A DNA stretch of 11,061 bases from Faecalibacterium sp. (lineage in GTDB: Bacteria > Bacillota > Clostridia > Oscillospirales > Ruminococcaceae): contig JAHHRK010000050.1 in NCBI GenBank assembly GCA_020025795.1, positions 1-11,061 on the forward strand, written 5' to 3'. Shown here piece by piece: positions 1 to 7,239 of the stretch (the stretch's first letter is position 1; the number at the start of each line of letters is the position of its first letter). A model generated the notes under the pieces. That model had not been told where the DNA came from and did no database searches. It saw nothing but the letters and a program-made list of their open reading frames with translations. The position numbers and the translations under genes are program-made.

Positions 1-26
1 CCAAGTAAGTGAAAGAGGTTTTTTCT

Positions 27-1853
27 ATGGTTCGTAACGATTTGCGCAATATCGCCATTATCGCCCACGTTGACCACGGCAAAACCACCCTGGTAGATGC
101 CCTGCTGCGTCAGAGCGGTGCATTCCGCGATAACCAGGCTGTGGCAGACCGTGTGATGGACAGCGGCGACATCGAACGGGAACGTGGCATTACCATTCTT
201 GCCAAGAACTGTTCCTGCAACTACAAGGGTGTCAAGATCAACATCGTTGATACCCCGGGCCACGCCGACTTCGGCGGTGAGGTCGAGCGTGTTCTGAAGA
301 TGGTCAACGGTGTTCTGCTGCTGGTTGACGCTGCAGAAGGCTGCATGCCCCAGACCCGTTTTGTTCTGCAGAAGGCTCTGCAGCAGAACCTGGGCCTGAT
401 CGTGGCTATCAACAAGATCGACCGTCCCGACGCACGTATCAAGGAAGTCATTGATGAAGTCCTGTACCTGCTGATGGACCTGGGCGCAAGCGACGAGCAG
501 CTGGATTGCCCCATGCTGTTCTGCTGCGGCCGTGACGGCACCGCAAGCCTGGACCCCGATGTGCCCGGCACCGACCTGATCCCCATGTACGAGACTATCC
601 TGAACACCATCCAGCCGCCCGAAGGCGATCCGGATGCTCCGTTCCAGATGCTGTGCTCCAGCGTTGACTACAACGATTTCGTTGGCCGTATCGGCATTGG
701 CCGCATCACCAACGGTACCGCTAAGGTTGGCGAAGAAGTCGTGGTTTGCGACTGGCACGATACCGACCTGAAGATGCGTGGCCGCCTGACCAAGCTGTAT
801 GACTTCCAGGCAAACGGCCGTGTTCCCTGCGACAGCATTTCCGCAGGCGACATCGTTGCATTCTCTGGTCTGCCTGATATCAACATTGGCAATACCCTGT
901 GCAGCCCTGCAAATGTGGAGGCTCTGCCTTTCGTCAAGATCAACGAGCCTACCGTTGAAATGACTTTCGCTGTTAACGACAGCCCCCTGGCCGGCCGCGA
1001 AGGCAAGTACGTCACCAGCCGCCAGATCCGCGACCGCCTGCACAAGGAACTGCTGAAGGACGTTGCACTGCGCGTAGAAGACTCTGCAACCACCGACAGC
1101 TTCCGTGTTATGGGCCGTGGCGAAATGCACCTGTCCATCCTGATCGAGACCATGCGCCGCGAAGGCTATGAGCTGCAGGTTTCTCCCCCGCACGTTCTGA
1201 CCAAGGTCATCGACGGCAAGACCTACGAGCCCATGGAGCGCGTTGTCATCGACGTTCCCACCCAGTATCAGGGTGCTGTTATGACCGAGCTGGGCCAGCG
1301 TAAGGCACAGCTGCAGCAGATGGAGCCTCTGGGTGCTACTCGTACCCGTCTGGAGTTCCGTATGCCCAGCCGTGGTCTGTTTGGCTACCGCAACACCTTC
1401 ATGACCGATACCCACGGCGAAGGCATCATCAACACCATTTTTGATGGTTACGAAGTCTGGGCCGGCATGATCCCCACCCGCAGCACCGGTTCTCTGATCA
1501 GCTTTGAGACTGGCGAGAGCGTTACCTACGGCCTGTTCAATGCTCAGGCTCGTGGCACCCTGCTGATCGGCGCTGGCGAAAAGGTTTACGAAGGCATGGT
1601 CATCGGCTACACTGCAAGCGGCGAGGATATCGACGTCAACGTCTGCAAGACCAAGCACCTGAGCAACACCCGTGCTTCCGGTTCTGACGATGCACTGCGT
1701 CTGGTTCCCATCAGCCCCTTCAGCCTGGAAGGCTGCCTGGAATTCCTGGCACCTGACGAGCTGCTGGAGGTTACCCCCAAGAGCCTGCGTATCCGTAAGC
1801 AGATTCTGCCTCACGACCTGCGCATGAAGGCAAACTCCAAGAAGAACAAGTAA
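27..1853 (+). CDS. typA: TypA/BipA ribosome-associated translational GTPase
   Basis: This is a 608-residue translational GTPase of the TypA/BipA family, which binds the ribosome and in known members supports 50S assembly and growth under stress such as cold. The GTPase motifs are plain: G1 AHVDHGKTT near residues 13-21, G2 RGITI at 53-57, G3 DTPGH at 75-79 and G4 NKID at 129-132. The EF-G-like beta-barrel and alpha/beta domains follow, then the BipA-type C-terminal domain (for example GRGEMHLSILIETMRREGYE). The length is normal and complete. I chose the ATG at 27 because an AAAGAGG ribosome binding site (12-18) stands 8 bases before it and the protein then begins MVRNDLRNIAIIAHVDHGKT; a GTG at 9 in the same frame lies upstream of this site. 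The promoter is outside the window. Codons are strongly biased, as expected for high expression. Confidence 0.97.
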   Translation: MVRNDLRNIAIIAHVDHGKTTLVDALLRQSGAFRDNQAVADRVMDSGDIERERGITILAKNCSCNYKGVKINIVDTPGHADFGGEVERVLKMVNGVLLLVDAAEGCMPQTRFVLQKALQQNLGLIVAINKIDRPDARIKEVIDEVLYLLMDLGASDEQLDCPMLFCCGRDGTASLDPDVPGTDLIPMYETILNTIQPPEGDPDAPFQMLCSSVDYNDFVGRIGIGRITNGTAKVGEEVVVCDWHDTDLKMRGRLTKLYDFQANGRVPCDSISAGDIVAFSGLPDINIGNTLCSPANVEALPFVKINEPTVEMTFAVNDSPLAGREGKYVTSRQIRDRLHKELLKDVALRVEDSATTDSFRVMGRGEMHLSILIETMRREGYELQVSPPHVLTKVIDGKTYEPMERVVIDVPTQYQGAVMTELGQRKAQLQQMEPLGATRTRLEFRMPSRGLFGYRNTFMTDTHGEGIINTIFDGYEVWAGMIPTRSTGSLISFETGESVTYGLFNAQARGTLLIGAGEKVYEGMVIGYTASGEDIDVNVCKTKHLSNTRASGSDDALRLVPISPFSLEGCLEFLAPDELLEVTPKSLRIRKQILPHDLRMKANSKKNK

Positions 1854-1872
1854 GAATCATCTTGCTTTGCAA

Positions 1873-1905
1873 GTGGCTTCCGGCAATGCCGGGAGCCGCT
1901 TTTTT
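1873..1905 (+). terminator. Intrinsic terminator of typA
   Basis: A 12-bp stem (1873-1884 with 1888-1899, two G-U pairs) closes a 3-base loop and is followed by six T residues at 1900-1905. It lies 20 bases after the typA stop codon, so typA ends its own transcription unit here. Confidence 0.93.
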
Positions 1906-1954
1906 GTTATCGAAATGCCACGGGAAAGTATTTTGATTTTTTTCTAAATAGTTA

Positions 1955-1983
1955 TTGACTTCGCCTTTCTACCGTACTATACT
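1955..1983 (+). promoter_or_regulatory. Promoter of the sdpRI operon
   Basis: A -35 box TTGACT (1955-1960) and a -10 box TATACT (1978-1983) are separated by exactly 17 bp, close to the vegetative sigma consensus. Transcription should start around 1989-1991, at the left edge of the operator palindrome, so a bound repressor would block initiation. Such a strong promoter fits a unit held off by its own repressor. Confidence 0.88.
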
Positions 1984-1990
1984 AATGCCA

Positions 1991-2018
1991 ATCAATTTAG
2001 AAAAATATCTAAATTGAT
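1991..2018. promoter_or_regulatory. Perfect palindromic operator, probable SdpR site
   Basis: ATCAATTTAGA (1991-2001) and its exact reverse complement TCTAAATTGAT (2008-2018) flank a 6-bp spacer. The site covers the expected transcription start and sits between the -10 box and the sdpR ribosome binding site. ArsR-type winged-helix dimers, including SdpR, bind such palindromes, and SdpR is a known autorepressor, so this is inferred to be its operator. A matching half site, TCTAAAT, occurs at 1943-1949 just upstream of the -35 box. Confidence 0.82.
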
Positions 2019-2046
2019 TTTGTATCATTCAAAAGGAGGTAATCCA

Positions 2047-2331
2047 TTGAGCTTTGCAGAAACCTTTAAGGCGCTTTCCGATCCCGTTCGACGCCAAATT
2101 TTGATGCTTCTGCGTGACGGAACCATGACCGCCGGTGAAATCGGAAGTCATTTTGATATGACCGGCGCAACGATTTCCTATCATTTAAGCATTCTGAAAA
2201 AGGCGGATCTGGTGACAGAAACCAAGTATAAAAATTTCATCAACTATGAGCTGAACACATCTGTGATTGAAGAAGTCATGATGTGGCTGTCTGATTTGAA
2301 GGGAGATTCTGAGAATCATGGAAAAATATAA
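2047..2331 (+). CDS. sdpR: SdpR-type ArsR-family autorepressor
   Basis: A 94-residue winged-helix repressor of the ArsR superfamily. Residues 3-25 (FAETFKALSDPVRRQILMLL) are the typical first helices. The recognition helix region is GATISYHLSILKKADLV (40-56), followed by the wing. In Bacillus subtilis, SdpR represses sdpRI until SdpI, occupied by the SDP toxin, holds it at the membrane; the same operon layout implies the same logic here. The start is taken as TTG at 2047 because AAAAGGAGGT (2031-2040) lies 6 bases before it and the protein then begins at the family N-terminus. A TTG at 2014 in the same frame lies inside the operator and is rejected. The gene overlaps sdpI by 14 bases, suggesting coupled translation. 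It lacks the metal-binding cysteine box of metal-sensing ArsR proteins; the sequence has no cysteine. Confidence 0.9.
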   Translation: MSFAETFKALSDPVRRQILMLLRDGTMTAGEIGSHFDMTGATISYHLSILKKADLVTETKYKNFINYELNTSVIEEVMMWLSDLKGDSENHGKI

Positions 2332-2947
2332 AAAAACAATTCTGGTGACATTTTTTGTCACCCTGCTGCCGATTGCTGTTGGGCTTCTGCTGTGGAATCA
2401 GCTGCCAGAACAGCTTGCAACACACTTTTCCATGAATGGCACCCCTGACGGCTGGTCCAGTAAAGCCTTTGCAGTGTTTGGTTTGCCGCTGCTGCTTGCA
2501 GGTGTCCACTTGATTTGCATTGTTGCTACTCTAAACGACCCGAAAAAACAGAATATTGGCAAAAAAATGCTGACACTGGTGTTCTGGATCATCCCAGTTT
2601 TGTCCTGTGTGGTCAATGGTAGCGTCTATGCGCTGGCGCTGGGTGTTCCCGTGAATATTGCCAGCCTGACTTATGTGCTGATTGGCTTTTCTTTTCTGTT
2701 TTTGGGCAACTACATGCCCAAGAATCACCAGAACTACACCGTTGGCATTCGCCTGCCCTGGACGCTGAACAGCAAAGAGAACTGGAACCGCACCCACCGT
2801 TTCGCATCTCGTCTGTGGATGCTGGCAGGCATCGTCATTATTTTGAACGGTTTGTTCCAGTTTACATGGCTGCTTTTGCCTGTAATTCTTGTCATGGTAG
2901 CACTGCCAATGATTTATTCCTTTATACTGCACAAAAAAGGCATTTAA
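2318..2947 (+). CDS. sdpI: SdpI-family multipass immunity/signalling membrane protein
   Basis: A 209-residue integral membrane protein with about six hydrophobic segments, near residues 8-26, 50-72, 84-107, 110-130, 165-183 and 184-203. The first part carries a DUF1648-like signature (PEQLATHFSMNGTPDGW, about 30-46). The second carries the SdpI signature between segments 4 and 5: GNYMPKNHQNYTVGIRLPWT, then N..NW..TH.F....W. In B. subtilis, SdpI gives immunity to the secreted SDP killing peptide and signals by recruiting SdpR. Here it is translated from a GGGAG site (2301-2305) inside sdpR. The unit is AT-richer than typA and glnN, with many AAA, ATT and TTT codons, which may mean acquisition. 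No sdpA, sdpB or sdpC lies in the window. SdpI homologues without a toxin partner may act against foreign peptides; the ligand here is unknown. Confidence 0.88.
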   Translation: MEKYKKTILVTFFVTLLPIAVGLLLWNQLPEQLATHFSMNGTPDGWSSKAFAVFGLPLLLAGVHLICIVATLNDPKKQNIGKKMLTLVFWIIPVLSCVVNGSVYALALGVPVNIASLTYVLIGFSFLFLGNYMPKNHQNYTVGIRLPWTLNSKENWNRTHRFASRLWMLAGIVIILNGLFQFTWLLLPVILVMVALPMIYSFILHKKGI

Positions 2948-2953
2948 TCCAAC

Positions 2954-2987
2954 AAAAACCACTCCTGACACGCAGGGGTGGTTTTTC
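2954..2987 (+). terminator. Intrinsic terminator of sdpRI
   Basis: AAAAACCACTCCTG (2954-2967) pairs with CAGGGGTGGTTTTT (2973-2986), with one G-U pair and a 5-base loop. The T-rich run continues to about 2990. It begins 7 bases after the sdpI stop. Confidence 0.9.
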
Positions 2988-3026
2988 TTTTCACCGATTT
3001 CATGAAGCCTGTGGAAAACAGAAACA

Positions 3027-3065
3027 AAAACGGCGCATGACCCGATACAGGTCATGCGCCGTTTT
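3027..3065 (-). terminator. Intrinsic terminator of the SGNH hydrolase gene, probably bidirectional
   Basis: A perfect 16-bp stem (3027-3042 with 3050-3065) has a 7-base loop. Read on the minus strand, it lies 13 bases after the stop codon of the hydrolase gene and runs into TTTTTGTTTC. On the plus strand it is followed by TTTT, so it could also catch read-through from sdpRI. Confidence 0.92.
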
Positions 3066-3078
3066 ACTTTTGTATTAT

Positions 3079-4122
3079 TTATTCTGCCGCTTCGCCTTCC
3101 GAAACTGCATCGTCTGCGGATGCCGGTTCCGGCGTGGCTTCTGCGGAGGTTTCTTCTTCCACATAGAATGCCGTGCCCGGTGTCCAAGGATTTTTAGAAT
3201 CATAGCGTACATGCTTACGCAGGTAGTCTGCCCAGGCACCATAGCCGTTGCCAGCTGTCAGGTGGATACCGTCCGGCGCTGCGCACTCGGCGCGCAAATC
3301 GCCGTTTTCGTCCGCCAGCACTTCCCACAAATCAATATAGACGCAGCCTTTTTCGTCGGCCAGTGCAGCCAGGCGCTCGTTAACAGCCTGGATGCGGCCT
3401 TTTTCCAGGCCAGGCTTGGCTGCCGTTACCTCCGGACGTACCGGAGGAATGCTCTGCACATAAATGGTTCCGCCGGGCTGCATCACCTTTTTCAGTTCAT
3501 CCAGCATCTGACCGTAGTAAGCCAGGAAGCTGTCCTCGTTGCCCTGTATCGTCAGGCTGTTGGAACCCAGCAGCACATAAACTTTCGCAGGCTTTTTCGC
3601 CGCCAGCACCGTCAGCGGAACTTCCGAACCACGCTCCGAATGGTTCAGCGCACTGCGCTTTACGATGGAATCCGGGCCGATACCACGGTAAGCGCAAATC
3701 AAAGCGCCGCCCAGATTGGTTTTGTAATCAATGAAGCCTGTCGTCAAGCTGTCGCCCACAAACGCTGCATCAGCGAAATATTCCAAATTAACCTGACCGC
3801 GCTGGGGCAGACGAATGGTCTGTGCATTCCACTGCGTCAAGGTAAAGGAACCTTCCTGCTTGGCAGGGCCAAACTCGGCGTGGACCAAACCATCGTCGCC
3901 GTTATCCTGCATGGGCAGTGGTGCCAAAATCTCGGATACTACACCGGTTTCCTGCTCGGTAAGCTCCGGCAGCTCCGGCTTGTTTTTATAATCAATGACC
4001 TTTGTGATGACCCACGACACCAGCAGAATCGCTGCCACGCAGCCTGCAAAACAAAGGTATCCTTTCAACTTGCGTTCCAGCCGCTTCTGTCTCCGCATAT
4101 CTGCACTGTAGTCTCTGGCCAT
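3079..4122 (-). CDS. Membrane-anchored SGNH/GDSL-family hydrolase
   Basis: A 347-residue protein with a basic N-terminus, one membrane segment (about residues 22-43) and an external domain, so probably a type II anchored enzyme facing the cell surface. The SGNH signatures are visible: block I FVGDSLT with nucleophile Ser125, a block III-like LLGSNSL with Asn188, and block V DGIHLT with Asp284 and His287. This fold deacylates sugars, peptidoglycan or lipids; the substrate cannot be told. The C-terminal 25 residues are Glu/Ala/Pro/Ser-rich and look disordered. The start is the ATG at 4122 because a GAGAGAGGTGG site stands just upstream; a TTG at 4146 in the same frame has no such support. Extended -10 promoter and terminator flank it, so it is a single-gene unit. 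The block II glycine could not be placed with certainty. Confidence 0.86.
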   Translation of the reverse strand: MARDYSADMRRQKRLERKLKGYLCFAGCVAAILLVSWVITKVIDYKNKPELPELTEQETGVVSEILAPLPMQDNGDDGLVHAEFGPAKQEGSFTLTQWNAQTIRLPQRGQVNLEYFADAAFVGDSLTTGFIDYKTNLGGALICAYRGIGPDSIVKRSALNHSERGSEVPLTVLAAKKPAKVYVLLGSNSLTIQGNEDSFLAYYGQMLDELKKVMQPGGTIYVQSIPPVRPEVTAAKPGLEKGRIQAVNERLAALADEKGCVYIDLWEVLADENGDLRAECAAPDGIHLTAGNGYGAWADYLRKHVRYDSKNPWTPGTAFYVEEETSAEATPEPASADDAVSEGEAAE

Positions 4123-4161
4123 ACTGCCACCTCTCTCTTCCAGCAAAAATCTGTATTCTAA

Positions 4162-4190
4162 ATTTTATCATATTTCCCCTGTTGGAGCAA
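4162..4190 (-). promoter_or_regulatory. Promoter of the SGNH hydrolase gene
   Basis: On the minus strand, TTGCTC (4190-4185) and TAAAAT (4167-4162) are 17 bp apart, and TGA directly before the -10 box gives an extended -10 element. The start codon lies 39 bases downstream. Confidence 0.7.
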
Positions 4191-4276
4191 CTATTTCCCA
4201 GCGGTTCTCATAAAAGCATCACTGCCAGTTTGTGCCGCCAATTTGGTTTTATACGGTGTTTTGGGCTTTTGCAAAT

Positions 4277-4307
4277 AACGGCGGCGGAGCTGTTCTCCGC
4301 CGCCGTT
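4277..4307 (-). terminator. Hairpin terminator of the CYTH gene
   Basis: A perfect 13-bp GC-rich stem (4277-4289 with 4295-4307) has a 5-base loop and starts 8 bases after the minus-strand stop codon. The T tract on the minus strand is imperfect (TTATTTGC), and the plus strand has TTTTT at 4306-4310. Confidence 0.83.
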
Positions 4308-4315
4308 TTTGCGTA

Positions 4316-4810
4316 TCAATCTTTCAGGCGTGTCTGCTTCCAGTAAGCCCCCATGCTCTGGCCCGGCTGTTCGGTCACATCATCTACCAGATATGTACCC
4401 AAACCGAATTGTGCAGGGTCCCAGGCGCGCGCCTGGACCTCATCGCCGAACTCCACTTCCGCATACCAGAATTCTGTCGGCTGACCTTCGTCCACATGGT
4501 TCACTTCCAGCGTCAGGCCGCCGGGCATCGGGTAATCACGCCGTTCTTTGGGGATCAGCGGCTTGCGGATAATGCGCTGTTCGATGTCGCGGAACAATGC
4601 TGCATCAATATCCGTTTCCAGCTCTTCACGGGAAAGGCCGGACCCACTCTTGAAGCAGAGAACATAATGTGTATCTCCGTCACACAATGCTTCCTCACGG
4701 ATACGCACCGTGGGGCGCAGGCTTACATAGCCCTGCCGCATCGAAAAACGTTTTGTTTCGGTCCAGCCGACCGGCCAGCCGGACACCATCCATTTGCGTT
4801 CGATTTCCAT
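4316..4810 (-). CDS. CYTH-domain (triphosphate tunnel) protein
   Basis: A 164-residue protein starting with the CYTH hallmark ExExK: MEIERKW, residues Glu2, Glu4 and Lys6. Further charged tunnel residues expected of the fold follow: R36 and R38 (TVRIR), K54 (LCFKSG), E61-E65, E102 (LTLEVN) and E118/E120 (YAEVEF). CYTH enzymes line a beta-tunnel that binds triphosphate through Mg2+ or Mn2+. Members hydrolyse tripolyphosphate or thiamine triphosphate, or act as class IV adenylate cyclases; small bacterial ones like this are most often polyphosphatases. The ATG at 4810 is chosen because AAAAGGAGG (4827-4819) stands 8 bases upstream and the ExExK motif belongs at the extreme N-terminus; a longer frame to 4867 adds an unlikely leader. 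It is a single-gene unit, divergent from glnN. The exact substrate is not predictable. Confidence 0.87.
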   Translation of the reverse strand: MEIERKWMVSGWPVGWTETKRFSMRQGYVSLRPTVRIREEALCDGDTHYVLCFKSGSGLSREELETDIDAALFRDIEQRIIRKPLIPKERRDYPMPGGLTLEVNHVDEGQPTEFWYAEVEFGDEVQARAWDPAQFGLGTYLVDDVTEQPGQSMGAYWKQTRLKD

Positions 4811-4838
4811 GTTTTCTGCCTCCTTTTCAAGCAGATAC

Positions 4839-4847
4839 AGTATAACA
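4839..4847 (-). promoter_or_regulatory. Extended -10 promoter of the CYTH gene
   Basis: The minus strand reads TGTTATACT, a TATACT -10 box (4844-4839) with the TGn extension (4847-4845). No good -35 box is 16-18 bp upstream, which extended -10 promoters tolerate. It would give a leader of about 20 bases holding only the ribosome binding site. Confidence 0.6.
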
Positions 4848-5003
4848 CATTTTTCAAATGCAGGCACCCCTTTCCGACTTTATTTGCATGGAAAAGTATT
4901 ACTTTTTAGTTCGAATCATCGACAAAATTTTGCTTTTTCCGATTCTTTCCCTTTCCTCTAAAAAGCCAGCAGAGAACCACATTACTTTCATGGGAAACGT
5001 CAA

Positions 5004-5032
5004 TTTCTTTTTCGACCGCTTTCCCCTATAAT
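5004..5032 (+). promoter_or_regulatory. Promoter of glnN
   Basis: A perfect TATAAT lies at 5027-5032. The -35 position 17 bp upstream is poor (TTCTTT, 5004-5009), so an activator may be needed. A second TATAAT at 5046-5051 has no -35 partner. The leader would be about 45 bases with AGGAGA at 5072-5077 before the ATG. The GGGAAA/TTTCCC arms at 4992-4997 and 5020-5025 flank the -35 region. Confidence 0.6.
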
Positions 5033-5082
5033 GAATACTAGAGCATATAATATGGCTTGCGGCGATTGGATAGGAGAAGAAT

Positions 5083-7173
5083 ATGGCAGCAAACATCATG
5101 GAAATCTACGGCAGCAAAGTCTTTAACGAACATGTAATGAAAGAGCGTCTGCCCAGCGCAACTTACGAAAGCCTGAAGGCAACCCTGCACAACGGCAAAC
5201 CTTTGGACATCGAAGTGGCAAACGTTGTGGCCAGCGTTATGAAGCGCTGGGCAATGGAGCTGGGTGCTACTCACTACACCCACTGGTTCCAGCCTTTGAC
5301 AGGCATCACCAGCGAAAAGCATGATGGCTTCGTTTCTCCGCAGAAAGATGGTTCTGCTATTATGGAATTCTCCGGCAAGGAGCTAATTAAGGGTGAGCCC
5401 GATGCATCCAGCTTTCCTTCCGGCGGTTTGCGTGCTACCTGTGAAGCGCGCGGCTATACTGCATGGGACCCCACCAGCTACGCATTCGTAAAAGATGACG
5501 TACTGTGCATCCCCACCGCTTTTTGCAGCTACACCGGCGAAGCTCTGGATAAAAAGACTCCGCTGCTGCGCAGCATGACTGCACTTTCTTATCAGGCCTG
5601 CCGCATTTTGAAGCTGTTCGGCAAGGACGTGGATTACGTTACCGTTACCGTCGGCCCGGAACAGGAATACTTTTTGATCCGTCAGGAAGATTACCTGGCA
5701 CGTAAGGACCTGATCCTCACCGGCCGTACCCTGTTTGGTGCCGCACCTTCCAAAGGTCAGGAGCTGGAAGAACACTACTTCGGCGTTATCCGCCCCATTG
5801 TGGCCGAATTCATGAAGGACCTGGACCAGGAGCTGTGGCGTCTGGGTGTTCCTGCAAAAACCGAGCACAACGAAGGTGCTCCCTGCCAGCACGAACTGGC
5901 TCCCATTTTTGATACTGCAAACGTAGCCATCGACCACAACCTGCTGACCATGGAGCTGATGAAGAAGGTTGCACAGCGTCACGGTTTGGTCTGCTTGCAG
6001 CACGAGAAGCCTTTCCGCGGCGTAAACGGCAGCGGCAAGCATAACAACTGGTCCCTGAGCATCAAGGGAGAAAACCTGCTGGACCCCGGCAAAACGCCTA
6101 CGGAAAACCTGCAGTTCCTGGTGTTCCTGGCTGCTGTGATTCAGGCTGTGGATGAGTACGCCGACCTGCTGCGCACTGCTGTTGCAAGCCCCGGTAATGA
6201 CCATCGTCTGGGCGCAGCCGAAGCACCCCCGGCTATTATCAGCCTGTTTGTGGGCGAAGAACTGGAAGCTGTCATTGACGCGATTGCATCCAATTCGCCC
6301 TATGCCGGCCCCGTGAAGATGAAGATGGACCTGGGCGTCGATATCCTGCCGAAAATCAGCAAGGACACCACCGACCGCAACCGCACTTCGCCTTTTGCCT
6401 TTACCGGCAACAAGTTTGAATTCCGTATGCCTGGTTCTGCCCAGAACCTGAGCGACGCCAATACCGTTTTGAACACCGCCGTTGCCAAGGAGCTGAAGGG
6501 CTTCGCAGACGAGCTGGAAAACGCCAAGGATTTCCATGCCGCTGTTATTGCACTGGTACAGCGCACCATTCATGACCACCGCCGTATCATCTTTAACGGC
6601 AATGGCTACTCCCACGAATGGGAGGAAGAAGCTGCACGCCGTGGCTTGCCCAACAACAAGACCACGCCTGCGGCACTGCCTGCTTTGATCGATCCCAAGA
6701 ACGTAGCGCTGATGGAGGAGTTCGGTGTACTGACTCTAACCGAAATGAAGAGCCGCCACGATGTGGAAATGGAGCACTACGTCAAGATTTTGAACATCGA
6801 AGCACGCACCATGCTGGAAATGGCACGCAAGCAGCTGCTGCCTGCTGTGGTACGTTACTCCACCGTTTTGGCCGAGAGCATCCAGTCCAAAAAGAGCGTA
6901 TGCAGCGCCCTGCCCTGCCGCGCAGAAAGCAAGGTCCTGACCCAGCTGTCCGAACGCGCTGACGCCATGAGCGACGCCATCGACGCTTTGCAGAAAATGC
7001 TGGATGACGAGGTTAATTACCCGACTTGCGGCGAAAAGGCAAACTATGTCTGCGACAACGTCATTCCTGCCATGGAAGCGCTGCGCAACGAAGCGGACGC
7101 CGCTGAAGTCCTGTGTGATGCAGATTACTGGCCTTTGCCCAGTTACAGCGATATGCTGTTCTACGAAAAATAA
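5083..7173 (+). CDS. glnN: Class III glutamine synthetase
   Basis: A 696-residue glutamine synthetase of class III, which makes glutamine from glutamate, ammonia and ATP in the cytoplasm. The length (about 700) separates it from the ~450-residue class I enzymes. Visible motifs are the class-specific N-terminus, GPEQEYF (191-197) with metal-binding glutamates, EHNEGAPCQHELAP (261-274), the NGSGKHNNWSL block (315-325) contributing ATP and glutamate contacts, and later SPGNDHRLGA and NKFEFRMPGSAQN. A class III-specific C-terminal region follows from about residue 550. The gene is alone in its unit, with its own promoter and terminator, and no glnB or amt gene is beside it. The AGGAGA site 5 bases upstream supports the ATG at 5083. 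Residue choices in the third block (EHNEGAPCQHE) are unremarkable variants; nothing essential appears missing. Confidence 0.96.
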   Translation: MAANIMEIYGSKVFNEHVMKERLPSATYESLKATLHNGKPLDIEVANVVASVMKRWAMELGATHYTHWFQPLTGITSEKHDGFVSPQKDGSAIMEFSGKELIKGEPDASSFPSGGLRATCEARGYTAWDPTSYAFVKDDVLCIPTAFCSYTGEALDKKTPLLRSMTALSYQACRILKLFGKDVDYVTVTVGPEQEYFLIRQEDYLARKDLILTGRTLFGAAPSKGQELEEHYFGVIRPIVAEFMKDLDQELWRLGVPAKTEHNEGAPCQHELAPIFDTANVAIDHNLLTMELMKKVAQRHGLVCLQHEKPFRGVNGSGKHNNWSLSIKGENLLDPGKTPTENLQFLVFLAAVIQAVDEYADLLRTAVASPGNDHRLGAAEAPPAIISLFVGEELEAVIDAIASNSPYAGPVKMKMDLGVDILPKISKDTTDRNRTSPFAFTGNKFEFRMPGSAQNLSDANTVLNTAVAKELKGFADELENAKDFHAAVIALVQRTIHDHRRIIFNGNGYSHEWEEEAARRGLPNNKTTPAALPALIDPKNVALMEEFGVLTLTEMKSRHDVEMEHYVKILNIEARTMLEMARKQLLPAVVRYSTVLAESIQSKKSVCSALPCRAESKVLTQLSERADAMSDAIDALQKMLDDEVNYPTCGEKANYVCDNVIPAMEALRNEADAAEVLCDADYWPLPSYSDMLFYEK

Positions 7174-7183
7174 TTTTACAGTA

Positions 7184-7215
7184 AAAAGCCGCAGCCTTTA
7201 CAGGCCGCGGCTTTT
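7184..7215. terminator. Bidirectional terminator between glnN and the small minus-strand ORF
   Basis: Arms 7184-7197 and 7202-7215 form a 14-bp stem with one A-C mismatch and a 4-base loop. TTTT ends the plus-strand arm and the minus strand gives TTTTT, so it can end both glnN and the convergent small ORF. Confidence 0.88.
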
Positions 7216-7239
7216 CCTATATTTGTATTCCGTTTTGGA

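Noticed and set aside
2014..2046. Upstream TTG start for SdpR
   Set aside because: It lies inside the operator palindrome and precedes the AAAAGGAGGT site, which is placed for the TTG at 2047.
2815..4161. A 448-codon plus-strand frame across sdpI, two terminators and the SGNH gene
   Set aside because: It overlaps the well-supported hydrolase on the opposite strand, spans two strong terminator hairpins, and its translation is Cys/Arg/Phe-rich noise.
4147..4276. Possible small gene between the SGNH and CYTH genes
   Set aside because: No frame with a start and ribosome binding site is evident; the stretch is explained by the hydrolase promoter and the CYTH terminator.
5383..6615. A 410-codon open frame antisense to glnN
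   Set aside because: It is a codon-bias shadow of the class III glutamine synthetase, with low-complexity Val/Gln/Cys-rich translation and no ribosome binding site.
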